The notes under the pieces: generated by a model
Seen by the model: the letters and a program-made list of their open reading frames with translations, nothing else
The model's database searches: none
What the model was told of the DNA's origin: nothing
Made by a program: the position numbers and the translations under genes
Shown: piece after piece, positions 53,483 through 63,996 of the stretch
Position numbering within the stretch: position 1 is the first letter of the stretch
Layout: every line of letters starts with the position of its first letter
Source: Flavobacterium microcysteis
GTDB lineage: Bacteria > Bacteroidota > Bacteroidia > Flavobacteriales > Flavobacteriaceae
Reading direction: 5' to 3'
DNA: 64,000 nucleotides
Assembly: GCF_006385255.1 (NCBI RefSeq)
Contig: NZ_VFJE01000056.1
Coordinates: 434,001 to 498,000 of the forward strand

Positions 53483-53824
53483 ATGAAAAAAATAATGATA
53501 ATGCTTTTCATTTCCCTAGTTGGATTTGCAGCACAAGCACAAGAGAAAAAGAATAAAAATGCAAAGCATACCGTTGAAGTTAAAGGCAATTGTGAGATGT
53601 GTAAAAAACGAATCGAAAAAGCTGCTTTTTCTGTTCCGGGAGTAAAATCGGCTAATTGGGATATTGGAGACAAGCAGTTGCATCTTATCCTGAATGAAGA
53701 AAAAACATCAGATGAGGAAGTACAGAAAGCTATTGCAAAAGTAGGGCACGATACTGAAAAAGTAAAGGCGACTAATGAAGACTACGAAAAGCTTCATACT
53801 TGCTGTGCTTACGAAAGAAACTAA
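53483..53824 (+). CDS. exported heavy-metal-associated (HMA) domain protein
   Basis: A 113-residue protein with a signal peptide (1-20, ending AQAQ) and one HMA domain (about 29-95). The metal motif is GNCEMC (C37, C40), so it should bind a soft metal such as Cu(I). The C-terminus carries CC at 107-108 (LHTCCAYERN), possibly a second site. It is 31 bases after the TonB receptor gene and probably acts as a periplasmic metal chaperone for it. Confidence 0.9.
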   Translation: MKKIMIMLFISLVGFAAQAQEKKNKNAKHTVEVKGNCEMCKKRIEKAAFSVPGVKSANWDIGDKQLHLILNEEKTSDEEVQKAIAKVGHDTEKVKATNEDYEKLHTCCAYERN

Positions 53825-53831
53825 AAATGAT

Positions 53832-53864
53832 AAAAATACCTTGGAATTTTTTCAGGGTATTTTT
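53832..53864 (+). terminator. terminator after the HMA gene
   Basis: AAAAATACC (53832-53840) pairs with GGTATTTT (53856-53863) around a 15-base loop, in a T-rich context. It separates the metal locus from the porin gene. Confidence 0.55.
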
Positions 53865-53963
53865 ACATCAGTTGTCTGATGAAATAAGGTAATAGATATT
53901 AAACAGATTGGAGGAATCCTGTCAGGATTTAGATATTGGGATTGAAATAAATAATTATATAGG

Positions 53964-55304
53964 ATGAAATCATTGAAGTATTCATTAGCCTTTTGCGGAC
54001 TAACGGCTCTTTTTTCGTTGCAAAAAATTCAGGCACAGGAGCAACAGCCAACAGAAGAAAAACCAAAACATGAATTTTGGCACGATAAGAAATTGTACCT
54101 GAATGAGGACGGTTCCAATTATCTGAAGTTCGCGATGCTTTCTCAGGTTTGGATCAGAAATCAGGAATATAATCCGGGAACTACAATTTTTGATTCACCA
54201 AAAACTGCCGGAACTGATATCGGTATTCGAAGATTCAGGATTCAGATGTACGGACAGGTTGCTGATCGTGTTTTTATTTATGGGCAAATAGGACAGAATA
54301 ACTTCAATAATGTTTCTGATAGAAAACAAGGTTTTTTTATCCACGATGCGTTGGGAGAATATGCTATTGATAAGGGAAAATTGTCTTTGGGAGCCGGTTT
54401 GTCTTCATGGACAGGTTTGTCTCGATTTTCTGCTTCTTCTGTAGGTTCTATTATGGGTGTCGATATTCCCTTGTTTCTGGAATCGACAAATGATGTCACA
54501 GATCAATTCGTAAGAAAGCTTTCGTTTTATGCAAAAGGTAAGCTTGGTAAATTGGATTATCGGGTAGCTTTTGCACAGCCGTTGGCAATACAGAAAAGTT
54601 CTGGTTATGTTGCGGCAATAAGTGAAAGGTCGAATTTTTCTCCAAAGCCGCCTCAGATGCAATACAATGCGTACTTCCAATACCAGTTTAAGGATCAGGA
54701 ATCCAATCTGACGCCCTATGCTACCGGAAGTTATTTAGGAAAAAAGAAAGTATTGAATGTAGGAGCCGGGATAGTATACCAGCAAGATGCCATGTGGCAT
54801 AGAAATGCAGTGAATGATACTATTTATACCGACATGCTTCATTTGGCAGTAGATGTTTTTTATGATGCGCCAATTGGTTCAAGAGGTGAGGCAATAAGTT
54901 TCTATGGCAATTTTACACATTATGACTTCGGGACAAATTATATCCGAAATGCAGCACCTATGAATCCTGCTAATGGAAACAGTGATCCTACTGTTTTGAA
55001 TGGTAGCGGAAATGGTTTTCCAGCCTATGGAACAGGAAATGTTCTATATGCTCAATTGGGCTATAAGCTTAAAGATAATCTGATAGGGACAACGACTTTA
55101 ATGCCGTATGTTGCGATTCAGCATGCCCATTATGAAAGATTAAACAAAGACATGAGTTTTTATGATATTGGTGTAAACTGGCTGTTAAGCGGACAGACTT
55201 CAAAGTTTACAATTTCCTATCAGAATCGCCCGATATATAATACTTCGGGCAATCTGACAGACCATAAAGGAGCTTTTATTGCACAATACCAGGTTTCTAT
55301 TTAA
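53964..55304 (+). CDS. outer-membrane porin
   Basis: A 446-residue protein with a signal peptide (1-24, ending IQAQ), a short charged linker (EQQPTEEKPKHEFW) and a long series of amphipathic strands (YLKFAMLSQVWIRNQEY, RRFRIQMYGQVADRVFIYGQ), ending in AQYQVSI. It resembles phosphate-selective-porin-like Bacteroidota porins, but the substrate is not determinable. It has no obvious promoter box; a small hairpin at 53915-53929 lies in the leader. Its terminator is shared with the convergent MG2-plug gene. Confidence 0.82.
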   Translation: MKSLKYSLAFCGLTALFSLQKIQAQEQQPTEEKPKHEFWHDKKLYLNEDGSNYLKFAMLSQVWIRNQEYNPGTTIFDSPKTAGTDIGIRRFRIQMYGQVADRVFIYGQIGQNNFNNVSDRKQGFFIHDALGEYAIDKGKLSLGAGLSSWTGLSRFSASSVGSIMGVDIPLFLESTNDVTDQFVRKLSFYAKGKLGKLDYRVAFAQPLAIQKSSGYVAAISERSNFSPKPPQMQYNAYFQYQFKDQESNLTPYATGSYLGKKKVLNVGAGIVYQQDAMWHRNAVNDTIYTDMLHLAVDVFYDAPIGSRGEAISFYGNFTHYDFGTNYIRNAAPMNPANGNSDPTVLNGSGNGFPAYGTGNVLYAQLGYKLKDNLIGTTTLMPYVAIQHAHYERLNKDMSFYDIGVNWLLSGQTSKFTISYQNRPIYNTSGNLTDHKGAFIAQYQVSI

Positions 55305-55331
55305 TTAGTTAGTTGGTTGGTTTTAGTTGGT

Positions 55332-55362
55332 AAAATCCGAAGCTTAGGCTTCGGATTTTTTT
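55332..55362. terminator. bidirectional terminator between porin and MG2-plug genes
   Basis: AAAATCCGAAGC (55332-55343) pairs with GCTTCGGATTTT (55348-55359) around TTAG, then further T's. Confidence 0.85.
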
Positions 55363-57730
55363 ATTCCAGACTGATGGTTCTGATCTCCGAGATTAATTGC
55401 CCATCGGCAGAAAAACCTTCAATAAGTAATTTTACTTTCTTTTGTCCCAAATTTGGAATCTGGAACTTGAATTCTTTACTTTCATGGCTATAGATATTCG
55501 GAATCCAATGGATTAAGCCGAAATTTTGAAATCCTTTATTTTCAGTCGATGCATACAGCTTATTTTTAAAAGGTTCAATCTTAGAAAAAGCATTTTTTAT
55601 TTCATAAGGAACAGCATTGCTTTTTTGAGGCGAGCTGCTGCCGCCTTTTTTCATGTAAATTTTTATAACTCCGATGTTGTTGTTTACTGACGGTACGATA
55701 GCGTGAGCATTGATGTAAATTTCATCTACTTCGTTCATTCTCATATTCAAAAGCAAATCAAAACTCATTTGCTGGAGACCGTCAATAAAAAGAACCGGGG
55801 TGCTTCTTGCTCCATTTATTGTGGTTATGGAACGGCTATAAATTTCTACCGTATTGGAAAAACCATTAATCGTTGGAACTTCAAAGCCATTATTTCTAAT
55901 AAAGTTCAATACATCTGTTTGGTCATTTTCTGCCACTTTATGGCCTCTGAGGTTTCCGTTTCCTAAAGTGTTGGAGTATTTTAGTTTCTTTTTTTTCTCT
56001 GCCAAAATTTCAACATCTTCAAGCATAATGGTTCCGTTTACAAAGCTTGGAGTTTCATATTCTGTCTTTTCCTCAATTAGGGCGCATTCCTTTTTTTCTG
56101 CTTTAAAAGGTTTGTTGAATATTCTTCGTCCGTTTAAAATCTGAGGATATAATTTTAAAACAGTTGGTTTGTTCTTGTCATCGGTCAATGTAAAGTTTAC
56201 CCAGGTAGAATCGGCCAGAACCATATTGTTAAAATAAAATTCATTCTTATCGTTGATTTCGGCAGATTCGCTGATGCTGGATTGCAATGAGAATAACTTT
56301 ACTCTGAATTTTTTTCGGTCACTTAACGCCTGATTTATTGTCCCTTTTATTGTAAGGCCAAAATCAAAAACATTGTTGTCTTTTGGCGGTGTAGTCATGA
56401 TATTTTCCCATTTGTATTTTCCGGTACTTTGAGTCAAGAGTAGTAGATCAAGCTCGAATTCTTTTGCTTTTGATATTCCTTCAAAATAATAGTTTGAGTT
56501 GGCCTGATTTTTAGTCAAATATGGATTCAGCAGAAAAGAAGCACGAATCGAATAGTCTTGATTCGTGGCAATGGATTGTTCCGGAACAACTGCAATACTA
56601 AGACTGCTATTGATGGCGTTTAGATTTCCTGAAAAATGAATAGAATCTTTACCTTTTTTTAGGAGCCTTAAATCCAGATTTAAAGACTCTTCAGGATATT
56701 TAAAAATAAATCTTTCCGCAAGTTGTTTCATATCAGAATCAATTATTCTGGCGGTATTGACTCCTTCTGAGAGATTGTCTTTGGAAAAAGTGATATTTTG
56801 TTCTAAAGTATTCTTGAAGTCAATATCAAAGATTGTGGATTTGTTATCCTGATGTATTACCAAATAATGTTTTTTTGATTTGAAAGAAGCAACGCTTTTT
56901 TCATTGGTTCTGATTTTGACAATAGTTTTATCTTTTAAAGCAAAGTTGTTGATTTCAATCGCTAGGCCATTTGGCATGGCAAAGGGGAGATTTTCTTCTA
57001 CTTTAGTATCATTGACCAGGAAGGAAATTTTTGAGGTTCTGCTATCTCCAAAAATCTGAAATTTCCCCAACCCGAATTTATTCAAGGTTACTTTTTGAAT
57101 GCTTTTTCCTTCCGGGCTGATAATATCACCCACAATCGAAGGCAAAGGATTGCCATGACAATCACTTACTTTTAGAGCAACAGTGTTTTGGATGCCTTGA
57201 ATAATAGAGCCTCCTTCGGGATAAAACTCAATGTTTATTTTGGAATAATCGAGTATGCTTTTGATAGAAACCGTTTTGTCATTTTTGTTTATGACGCTGA
57301 ACTCAAAAATCGAAGATTCGTCTTCTTTGAAGTTGTTCATCCAGTTGGTGAAAACCTGAATGTAATAGTTGCCGCTTTTAAATGAATCTCCCAATTTAAA
57401 TTTTCCGGAGAAGCTGCCCATGCTGCTGAATAATAGCTGGTCTTGCATTTTGGTGCCGTTTTCATCATAAAGCGTGGCATACACATTGGTAGTGGTAAAG
57501 AAAGGAACTTCTTCTTTTCGATGATATACATAGCCCTTAAACCAAATGTCCTCATCGGAAAGGAATACGGATTTGTCAAGCTGTAGATGGATGTTTTCTC
57601 TTTCCAGAAAAAAATAATCCTCAAGATTTTTAGAAATGGAAGTCTTTTGAGAATCAGACTCTTGAGAGTAGGAAGAAAATACGGCTGCGAAAAAAACTAA
57701 AATTACATGGAAACGAAAAATAGGTTGCAT
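55361..57730 (-). CDS. exported MG2 (alpha-2-macroglobulin-like) protein with TonB-plug-like domain, no barrel
   Basis: A 789-residue protein with a signal peptide (1-22, ending SYSQ). The N-terminal part reads as an MG2 domain (LQLDKSVFLSDEDIWFKGYVY, GKFKLGDSFKSGNYYIQVFTNW). A carboxypeptidase-like or MG-like beta region follows. At about 590-710 there is a segment that looks like a TonB-receptor plug (DVLNFIRNNGFEVP, ITTINGARSTPVLFIDG, VDEIYINAHA, IGVIKIYMKKGG), but no barrel follows. Such proteins are frequent in Bacteroidota; function is unknown. It is monocistronic. Confidence 0.82.
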   Translation of the reverse strand: MQPIFRFHVILVFFAAVFSSYSQESDSQKTSISKNLEDYFFLERENIHLQLDKSVFLSDEDIWFKGYVYHRKEEVPFFTTTNVYATLYDENGTKMQDQLLFSSMGSFSGKFKLGDSFKSGNYYIQVFTNWMNNFKEDESSIFEFSVINKNDKTVSIKSILDYSKINIEFYPEGGSIIQGIQNTVALKVSDCHGNPLPSIVGDIISPEGKSIQKVTLNKFGLGKFQIFGDSRTSKISFLVNDTKVEENLPFAMPNGLAIEINNFALKDKTIVKIRTNEKSVASFKSKKHYLVIHQDNKSTIFDIDFKNTLEQNITFSKDNLSEGVNTARIIDSDMKQLAERFIFKYPEESLNLDLRLLKKGKDSIHFSGNLNAINSSLSIAVVPEQSIATNQDYSIRASFLLNPYLTKNQANSNYYFEGISKAKEFELDLLLLTQSTGKYKWENIMTTPPKDNNVFDFGLTIKGTINQALSDRKKFRVKLFSLQSSISESAEINDKNEFYFNNMVLADSTWVNFTLTDDKNKPTVLKLYPQILNGRRIFNKPFKAEKKECALIEEKTEYETPSFVNGTIMLEDVEILAEKKKKLKYSNTLGNGNLRGHKVAENDQTDVLNFIRNNGFEVPTINGFSNTVEIYSRSITTINGARSTPVLFIDGLQQMSFDLLLNMRMNEVDEIYINAHAIVPSVNNNIGVIKIYMKKGGSSSPQKSNAVPYEIKNAFSKIEPFKNKLYASTENKGFQNFGLIHWIPNIYSHESKEFKFQIPNLGQKKVKLLIEGFSADGQLISEIRTISLE

Positions 57731-57803
57731 AATGTTATTTTATAGGTGAATAATTCATGCAATATATGTATTTAATTAAATATTTTACTGTTTGCCTAAA
57801 ATA

Positions 57804-57832
57804 AAAAAGGACGCCACTAGAGCGTCCTTTTT
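57804..57832 (-). terminator. terminator of groEL
   Basis: AAAAAGGACGC (57804-57814) pairs with GCGTCCTTTTT (57822-57832) around a 7-base loop. It is nearly symmetric, and on the minus strand closes the groESL operon. Confidence 0.8.
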
Positions 57833-57850
57833 GAAAATATAAACTGATTT

Positions 57851-59525
<1,675 letters not shown>

Positions 59526-59527
<2 letters not shown>

Positions 59528-59888
59528 ATGCCGTTGGTGAAATTAATTTTTGTTTTAAATTGTAAATTTTGCTCTTTATAGAATTGATTTTATCAAGAAG
59601 ACCTATTGCAATTTCAGTATTGATATAATGCAAATCTCTGGATAAGATCAAAAGATATTCGGTTTCATTGGCTGATCCCAATGCTATGTTGAGAAATTGG
59701 TTGAATTCCTTATCGCTATTTCTTCCACAACCTTCACTGATATTGGTTGGAATAGAAGAGGAAGCTCTTCGGATTTGGCTTGTCAAATTATAAGCTTCTT
59801 CTTTCGGAAAATGAGAAGTGATTTTATAAACTTCTAACGTGAAAGAATGACTTGATTGCCAAATGTCATACTTTTTAAAATCTCTCAT
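59526..59888 (-). CDS. four-helix-bundle protein (23S rRNA intervening-sequence type)
   Basis: A 120-residue helical protein of the family found as ORFs within 23S rRNA intervening sequences and as solitary intergenic genes. Landmarks: YDIWQSSHSFTLEVYKIT, QIRRASSSIPTNISEGCGR, FLNIALGSANETEYLL. Function is not known; it is small and probably oligomeric. It lies between groES and groEL, where no gene is normally found, and both sides have GCTTTAAGC repeats, so it looks like an insertion. Confidence 0.9.
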
Positions 59889-59944
59889 GTTTTTTTTGGC
59901 GTATATTAGATATGTTTTTTAAGGCTTACAGCCTACGGCTTATT

Positions 59945-59959
59945 GCTTTAAGCTTTTAG
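59945..59959 (-). repeat. GCTTTAAGC repeat at the groES stop codon
   Basis: GCTTTAAGCTTTTAG, overlapping the groES stop codon, differs from the copy at 59502-59515 by a single extra T. Nearby GGCTTACAGCC and GGCTTATTGC add further related units. The pair brackets the inserted gene like a target duplication. Confidence 0.6.
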
Positions 59960-60231
59960 ATTATCGCAAGAATATCATCTTCTCTCATAATCAGGTAATC
60001 TTTTCCTTCCAATTTTAGTTCTGTTCCAGCATATTTCCCATAAAGTACAGAATCGCCAACTTTTACAGTCATAGTGTGGTCTTTTGTTCCGTTTCCTACA
60101 GCTACAACGGTTCCTTTTTGAGGTTTTTCTTTTGCTGTGTCAGGAATAAAAATTCCAGAAGCAGTTTTTGTTTCCGCTGCTGCCGGTTCAACCAATACAC
60201 GGTCTGAAAGAGGTCTAATATTTAAAGCCAT
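59956..60231 (-). CDS. groES: co-chaperonin GroES (Hsp10)
   Basis: A 91-residue lid of the GroEL chamber. [16 protein letters not shown] at the N-terminus, the mobile loop ([19 protein letters not shown]), GTVVAVGNG and the C-terminal EDDILAII are characteristic. No CIRCE operator is seen upstream. A TGGCAC element at 60289-60294 on the minus strand could be part of its promoter. Confidence 0.97.
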   Translation of the reverse strand: MALNIRPLSDRVLVEPAAAETKTASGIFIPDTAKEKPQKGTVVAVGNGTKDHTMTVKVGDSVLYGKYAGTELKLEGKDYLIMREDDILAII

Positions 60232-60278
60232 AATTATAAAATTTATATTTATATGTTTTTTTAAGTTTCATTCTAGTA

Positions 60279-60294
60279 GTCAGAAATTGTGCCA
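60279..60294 (-). promoter_or_regulatory. possible sigma-54-like -24 element upstream of groES
   Basis: On the minus strand TGGCAC (60294-60289) fits the -24 box of sigma-54 promoters, but the -12 position reads CTGAC instead of TTGCA, a poor match. It lies about 60 bases upstream of the groES ATG. No TAnnTTTG or CIRCE element is visible, so the true groES promoter type is open. Confidence 0.3.
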
Positions 60295-60323
60295 ATCGCT
60301 ATTTATGACATTTTGATCAAAAA

Positions 60324-60354
60324 AAAATGCCAACATCTGACGTGTTGGCATTTT
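60324..60354 (-). terminator. terminator of secG
   Basis: AAAATGCCAACA (60324-60335) pairs with TGTTGGCATTTT (60343-60354) around a 7-base loop, with a run of T's in the minus direction. Confidence 0.85.
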
Positions 60355-60375
60355 GAATATATTTTTCAAAAAAAA

Positions 60376-60750
60376 TTATTTTGCTGTGTCTTGTGTCGTA
60401 GCTGCTGGTTGTGCTGTTGTAGCAGGAGTTTCTGCAGCGTTAGTTTTTGCCGGAGCAGCAGCTGTTTTTGGAGCCGGAGCAGCATTTGGATCAATCGTTT
60501 TTAATGTACTGCCTCCAAAAGCTCCTGTAAAGCTCAAGCTTGATAATAAAATCAAAACAATTAACAATCCAGCTAGTGTCCAAGTACTTTTATCTAAGAA
60601 ATCAGTAGTTTTTTGAACTCCACCCATTTGTCCGCCACCACCTAGTGTAGATGACAAACCGCCACCTTTAGGGTTTTGTACCATAATAACTACTACTAGT
60701 AGAAAACAAACGATTGTGATTAAAACCAAAAAAATTGTAAATGTGCTCAT
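60376..60750 (-). CDS. secG: preprotein translocase subunit SecG
   Basis: A 124-residue two-helix membrane protein of the Sec translocon: helix 1 at about 3-24, the conserved loop VQNPKGGGLSSTLGGG, helix 2 at about 55-75, then an Ala/Pro/Thr-rich tail longer than in E. coli. ATG 60750 (MSTFTIFLVLI) gives the usual N-terminus; the frame is open to 60807 but the extension has no family features. Four bases after the TPR gene, so in one operon. Confidence 0.92.
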   Translation of the reverse strand: MSTFTIFLVLITIVCFLLVVVIMVQNPKGGGLSSTLGGGGQMGGVQKTTDFLDKSTWTLAGLLIVLILLSSLSFTGAFGGSTLKTIDPNAAPAPKTAAAPAKTNAAETPATTAQPAATTQDTAK

Positions 60751-60754
60751 TGTT

Positions 60755-61687
60755 TTAATTATTGTTATTTTGTTGTAATGTCTTAATATCCAAAATTCGG
60801 TCTGCAAAGAAATGACTTTTTTCTGGATATTTCAAAATTAATATTTCATAAGCTTGAATTGCTTTTTGATATTTCTTTTGTTCCAGATAAACTTTCGCCA
60901 AGGTTTCTGTCATCAGATATGAATTATCTTGGGAGTTTCGCTCGGAAATCAGCGAAATTGTCGAGGTATTTTTGACAGGAGAAATTTTTGGATTGGCTTC
61001 GATAAATCGGTCAATTATTTCTAATTTTTTCTTTTTTTCTGAATCTGTTTCTGAAATTTCTTCTGAATTAGTTGTTTTTTCAGATACAATTGGAGCTTCT
61101 TCTCTTTCGATTGGCTTAAAGGTTGACAATTGAAGCCATTCCTGGAAGGAGTGTTTTTCTTCTCTTGAAAAATCCAATGGTTTTCCAATTTCCAGTTTTT
61201 CTTCGATGCTTTCTTCCTGAATTTCCGGTTGTGTCTCTTCTTGCGGAATTTCTGTACTCTTTTCTTCCTCGTGTTGAATTTGTGAAGCTGAGGCTTCACG
61301 TATAGAGGTAAGTATCGATTGTTCAAGAGGATTAACTTTTACTACAGGTTCTTCCTCCTTTTTCTCAGGATTAAGGATTTCAATCTCATGAACTTTAATG
61401 GCATTAATTCGAGCTTCTTTTTCTGCAAAAAAAGCTTTATTGATGGCCATGAAATTTTCTGAGGTAATGTATTCGAATAAAACACTTCTGTCAGTCGTAT
61501 GGGCAGCGGTGATTTTTAGTTCGCCATTGTATTTAAAACTGTCCTGATTGTGTAATCCTTTTAGGCGCAAAGCTCTTGCACTTTGGAAGTAGGGAAATTC
61601 TTCTACTATTTTTTCCAAAGCGGATACCTGCCTTTCACTGACGGCATTAGGGTGGTTTAGTAAGGATGTAAATTCAGTCAGATTCAA
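60755..61687 (-). CDS. TPR-containing protein of unknown function
   Basis: A 310-residue cytosolic protein. N-terminal helical part (1-110, FPYFQSARALRLKGLHNQDS), an acidic Glu/Lys/Ser-rich disordered middle (about 115-235), and one TPR-like hairpin at about 258-300 (ETLAKVYLEQKKYQKAIQAY, LKYPEKSHFFADRI). No signal peptide. It is between lptE and secG in a conserved flavobacterial operon, so it may serve the envelope, but the role is unknown. Confidence 0.82.
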   Translation of the reverse strand: MNLTEFTSLLNHPNAVSERQVSALEKIVEEFPYFQSARALRLKGLHNQDSFKYNGELKITAAHTTDRSVLFEYITSENFMAINKAFFAEKEARINAIKVHEIEILNPEKKEEEPVVKVNPLEQSILTSIREASASQIQHEEEKSTEIPQEETQPEIQEESIEEKLEIGKPLDFSREEKHSFQEWLQLSTFKPIEREEAPIVSEKTTNSEEISETDSEKKKKLEIIDRFIEANPKISPVKNTSTISLISERNSQDNSYLMTETLAKVYLEQKKYQKAIQAYEILILKYPEKSHFFADRILDIKTLQQNNNN

Positions 61688-61706
61688 TTATCAATGTATT
61701 ATTTTG

Positions 61707-62210
61707 TTACCATTTGGCCAAGGACTCGTTGAAGATGTCTTGCGTAATTCTTTCAAAAATCACATCCAATGCGCTAGTCAACTGAGATCCTACAAGTTGG
61801 TTGGTTCCTGGAAAATCATAAAAGAAGGAAAATCTTTTTTCAAAATCGTCTTCTTCCTTGTTTTTGTTCGTAAAACGTACATTTACTGTGATTGTCAATC
61901 TGTTTTGAGCGGCTCTTTGATCAGCTGTTGCCGTCATTGGAGAAACCCTGTAATCTGTGATTTCGCCTTCATAAAGCAAATCGCCTCCTGAATTTGTCAA
62001 GCTGAGGTTTGTCTGGTTCTGAATCAGGTTTTGCAAATCCTGGGTAAATTTACGTTCAATTCCTGGCTCTATAAGATCAGCGTTATTTTGGAAATAATTT
62101 ACCTGAAATGTTTTGGCATTAATAGGCTTTGCTCCGGTAAAATTATATACGGAACAGCCATTGATGGCAAAGAATAAGACTGGAAGAATTATGTATTTAA
62201 TGTGTTTCAT
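61707..62210 (-). CDS. lptE: LPS-assembly lipoprotein LptE
   Basis: A 167-residue lipoprotein with a lipobox ending in C19 (FFAINGC) and the Bacteroidota LptE pattern (NYFQNNADLIEPGIERKFTQ, NSGGDLLYEGEITDYRVSP, RLTITVNVRF). LptE plugs the LptD barrel and helps place LPS in the outer leaflet. lptD is not in the window. It follows the sigma-54 activator gene by 28 bases. Confidence 0.88.
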   Translation of the reverse strand: MKHIKYIILPVLFFAINGCSVYNFTGAKPINAKTFQVNYFQNNADLIEPGIERKFTQDLQNLIQNQTNLSLTNSGGDLLYEGEITDYRVSPMTATADQRAAQNRLTITVNVRFTNKNKEEDDFEKRFSFFYDFPGTNQLVGSQLTSALDVIFERITQDIFNESLAKW

Positions 62211-62238
62211 GCTTTATCTTGTCAAATATAGGCAGTTT

Positions 62239-63495
62239 TTATAAATCAAACTGTTTGATTTTTCGGTATAATGTCCTTTCGGAAATCCCAAGCTCATCTG
62301 CTGCGGCTTTCCTTTTTCCTTTATTTTTTTCCAGTGATTTTTTGATTAGCTCAATTTCCTTTTCTTCCAGCTTTAAGATTTCTTCTTCTTCAACAGTTTC
62401 TGCAAAGGTGAAGTTGTCATCGTTTTCTTCAAAGTGCTCTTCAACTTTAGGCTTAGTGATCAAGGCTACGCTTGGTTGTTCTTCAAAAGAAATTTCGCTG
62501 TCAGAAGGATTGCTTCCGTAAATTTTCTGAATCAAATTTTTATTGTTTTCCTGAACTTTTGTGTTTCCATTCTGCATCAACTCTAATGTCAGCTTTTTCA
62601 GGTCGTTCAGGTCGCTTTTCATATCGAAAAGTACTTTGTATAAAATTTCCCTTTCATTACTGAAATCACTTTCACTTTTCTTATCCTTGATTACAGATGG
62701 CAGTTGGCTGCCTTCTGATGGAAGATAGGATTGTAATGTTGCTGCTGAAATGTCTCTGTTAGTTTCTAAAACAGAAATCTGCTCGGCTACGTTTCGAAGC
62801 TGACGGATGTTACCGCTCCAGCGAAACTGTAACAAGAAATGGACAGCATTGTCATCGAGCTTGATTGGTGGCATTTTATATTTGTGTGCAAAATCTGCAG
62901 CAAATTTTCGGAACAACAAATGGATGTCGTCTTTTCTTTCTCTCAAAGGCGGAAGATGGATATCGACAGTGCTTAGTCTGTAATAAAGGTCTTCTCTGAA
63001 TTTTCCTTTTTCGATAGCTTCAAACATATTCACATTGGTTGCAGCCACAATTCTGACATCAGTCTTTTGGACTTGTGAAGAACCTACTTTGATAAACTCT
63101 CCGTTTTCTAAAACACGAAGTAGGCGCACTTGTGTAGTTAAAGGAAGTTCTCCTACTTCATCTAAGAAAATAGTACCTCCATCTGCTACTTCAAAATAAC
63201 CTTCACGAGTAGAAGTTGCTCCGGTAAAAGCGCCTTTTTCATGGCCAAACAATTCACTGTCAATGGTTCCTTCAGGGATAGCGCCGCAGTTTACGGCTAT
63301 ATATTTTCCATGTTTTCTATGCGAAAGCGAATGGATGATTTTTGGAATGCTTTCTTTTCCGACACCACTTTCTCCTGCTACCAAGACGGAAATGTCTGTC
63401 GGTGCAACCTGGATTGCTTTTTCTATTGCGCGATTCAGTTTCGGATCATTTCCGATAATCTCAAATCGCTGTTTTATGGCTTGAACTGATTCCAT
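62239..63495 (-). CDS. sigma-54-dependent transcriptional activator without receiver domain
   Basis: A 418-residue AAA+ activator. Walker A GESGVGKES (41-49), the sigma-54-contacting GAFTGA loop (88-93) and Walker B GGTIFLDEVGEL are intact; the C-terminus has a Fis-type HTH (KRKAAADELGISERTLYRKI). A Glu-rich linker of about 130 residues lies between. There is no N-terminal receiver, GAF or PAS domain, so activity control is not visible. Targets unknown; the downstream genes lptE, TPR, secG form its operon. Confidence 0.93.
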   Translation of the reverse strand: MESVQAIKQRFEIIGNDPKLNRAIEKAIQVAPTDISVLVAGESGVGKESIPKIIHSLSHRKHGKYIAVNCGAIPEGTIDSELFGHEKGAFTGATSTREGYFEVADGGTIFLDEVGELPLTTQVRLLRVLENGEFIKVGSSQVQKTDVRIVAATNVNMFEAIEKGKFREDLYYRLSTVDIHLPPLRERKDDIHLLFRKFAADFAHKYKMPPIKLDDNAVHFLLQFRWSGNIRQLRNVAEQISVLETNRDISAATLQSYLPSEGSQLPSVIKDKKSESDFSNEREILYKVLFDMKSDLNDLKKLTLELMQNGNTKVQENNKNLIQKIYGSNPSDSEISFEEQPSVALITKPKVEEHFEENDDNFTFAETVEEEEILKLEEKEIELIKKSLEKNKGKRKAAADELGISERTLYRKIKQFDL

Positions 63496-63544
63496 TTAAA
63501 TTATTTTAAATGATGTTTTTTGATTATGTTACTGTGTAAGATAA

Positions 63545-63913
63545 TTAAATATATCTTTTATACTGTAATGATTTGGTCTGAAAATTAACAAGCAGACCTA
63601 TTTCTGAATCTGATAACTTCATATAATTTAGTATTTGTGCAATGTGTTCATTTGAAAATTCTTTTATTGCTTTTACTTCTAAAACTATATCTTCATTTAT
63701 GATAAAATCTGCATAAAATTTATGAGGCAGAATTTTTCCTTTGTACTGTATCAGAAATTCTTTTTCTCTTTCAAAAGGAATATTATTGGCTTTAAGTTCT
63801 ATTTCTAAGGCGTCTTTATAAATTATTTCTAAAAGTCCGGGACCTAGATTTCTATGAACTTCCATGCAAATTCCAATTATCTTATACGTGTCTTCTTCTC
63901 TGTGATAACTCAT
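63545..63913 (-). CDS. GxxExxY family protein
   Basis: A 122-residue protein with the family motif G26-L-L-E29-I-I-Y32 (in NLGPGLLEIIYKDAL). The motif EVKAIKEFSNEHIAQILNYM further on resembles PD-(D/E)xK nuclease-fold cores, so a nuclease-like fold is possible. Function unknown; the family is common as solitary genes and as ORFs in 23S rRNA intervening sequences, like the four-helix-bundle protein near groEL. No obvious promoter; it is flanked by a hairpin-forming repeat at 63941. Confidence 0.88.
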   Translation of the reverse strand: MSYHREEDTYKIIGICMEVHRNLGPGLLEIIYKDALEIELKANNIPFEREKEFLIQYKGKILPHKFYADFIINEDIVLEVKAIKEFSNEHIAQILNYMKLSDSEIGLLVNFQTKSLQYKRYI

Positions 63914-63940
63914 GGTATGTCTTTTTGGCGTTTATTTTTT

Positions 63941-63996
63941 GCCACAGATTAGCGGATTTTAAAGATTTTAATCTGTGAAAATCTTTGAATCAGTGG
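63941..63996. repeat. imperfect inverted repeat next to the GxxExxY gene
   Basis: GCCAC at 63941 and GTGGC at 63992 are the outer arms; inside, ACAGATTA and TAATCTGT, and AAAGATTTT and AAAATCTTT, also pair. The whole 56-base element can fold into a long imperfect hairpin. Confidence 0.55.

Noticed and set aside
60231..60300. CIRCE heat-shock operator before groES
   Set aside because: The required inverted repeat (TTAGCACTC, nine bases, GAGTGCTAA) is not there.
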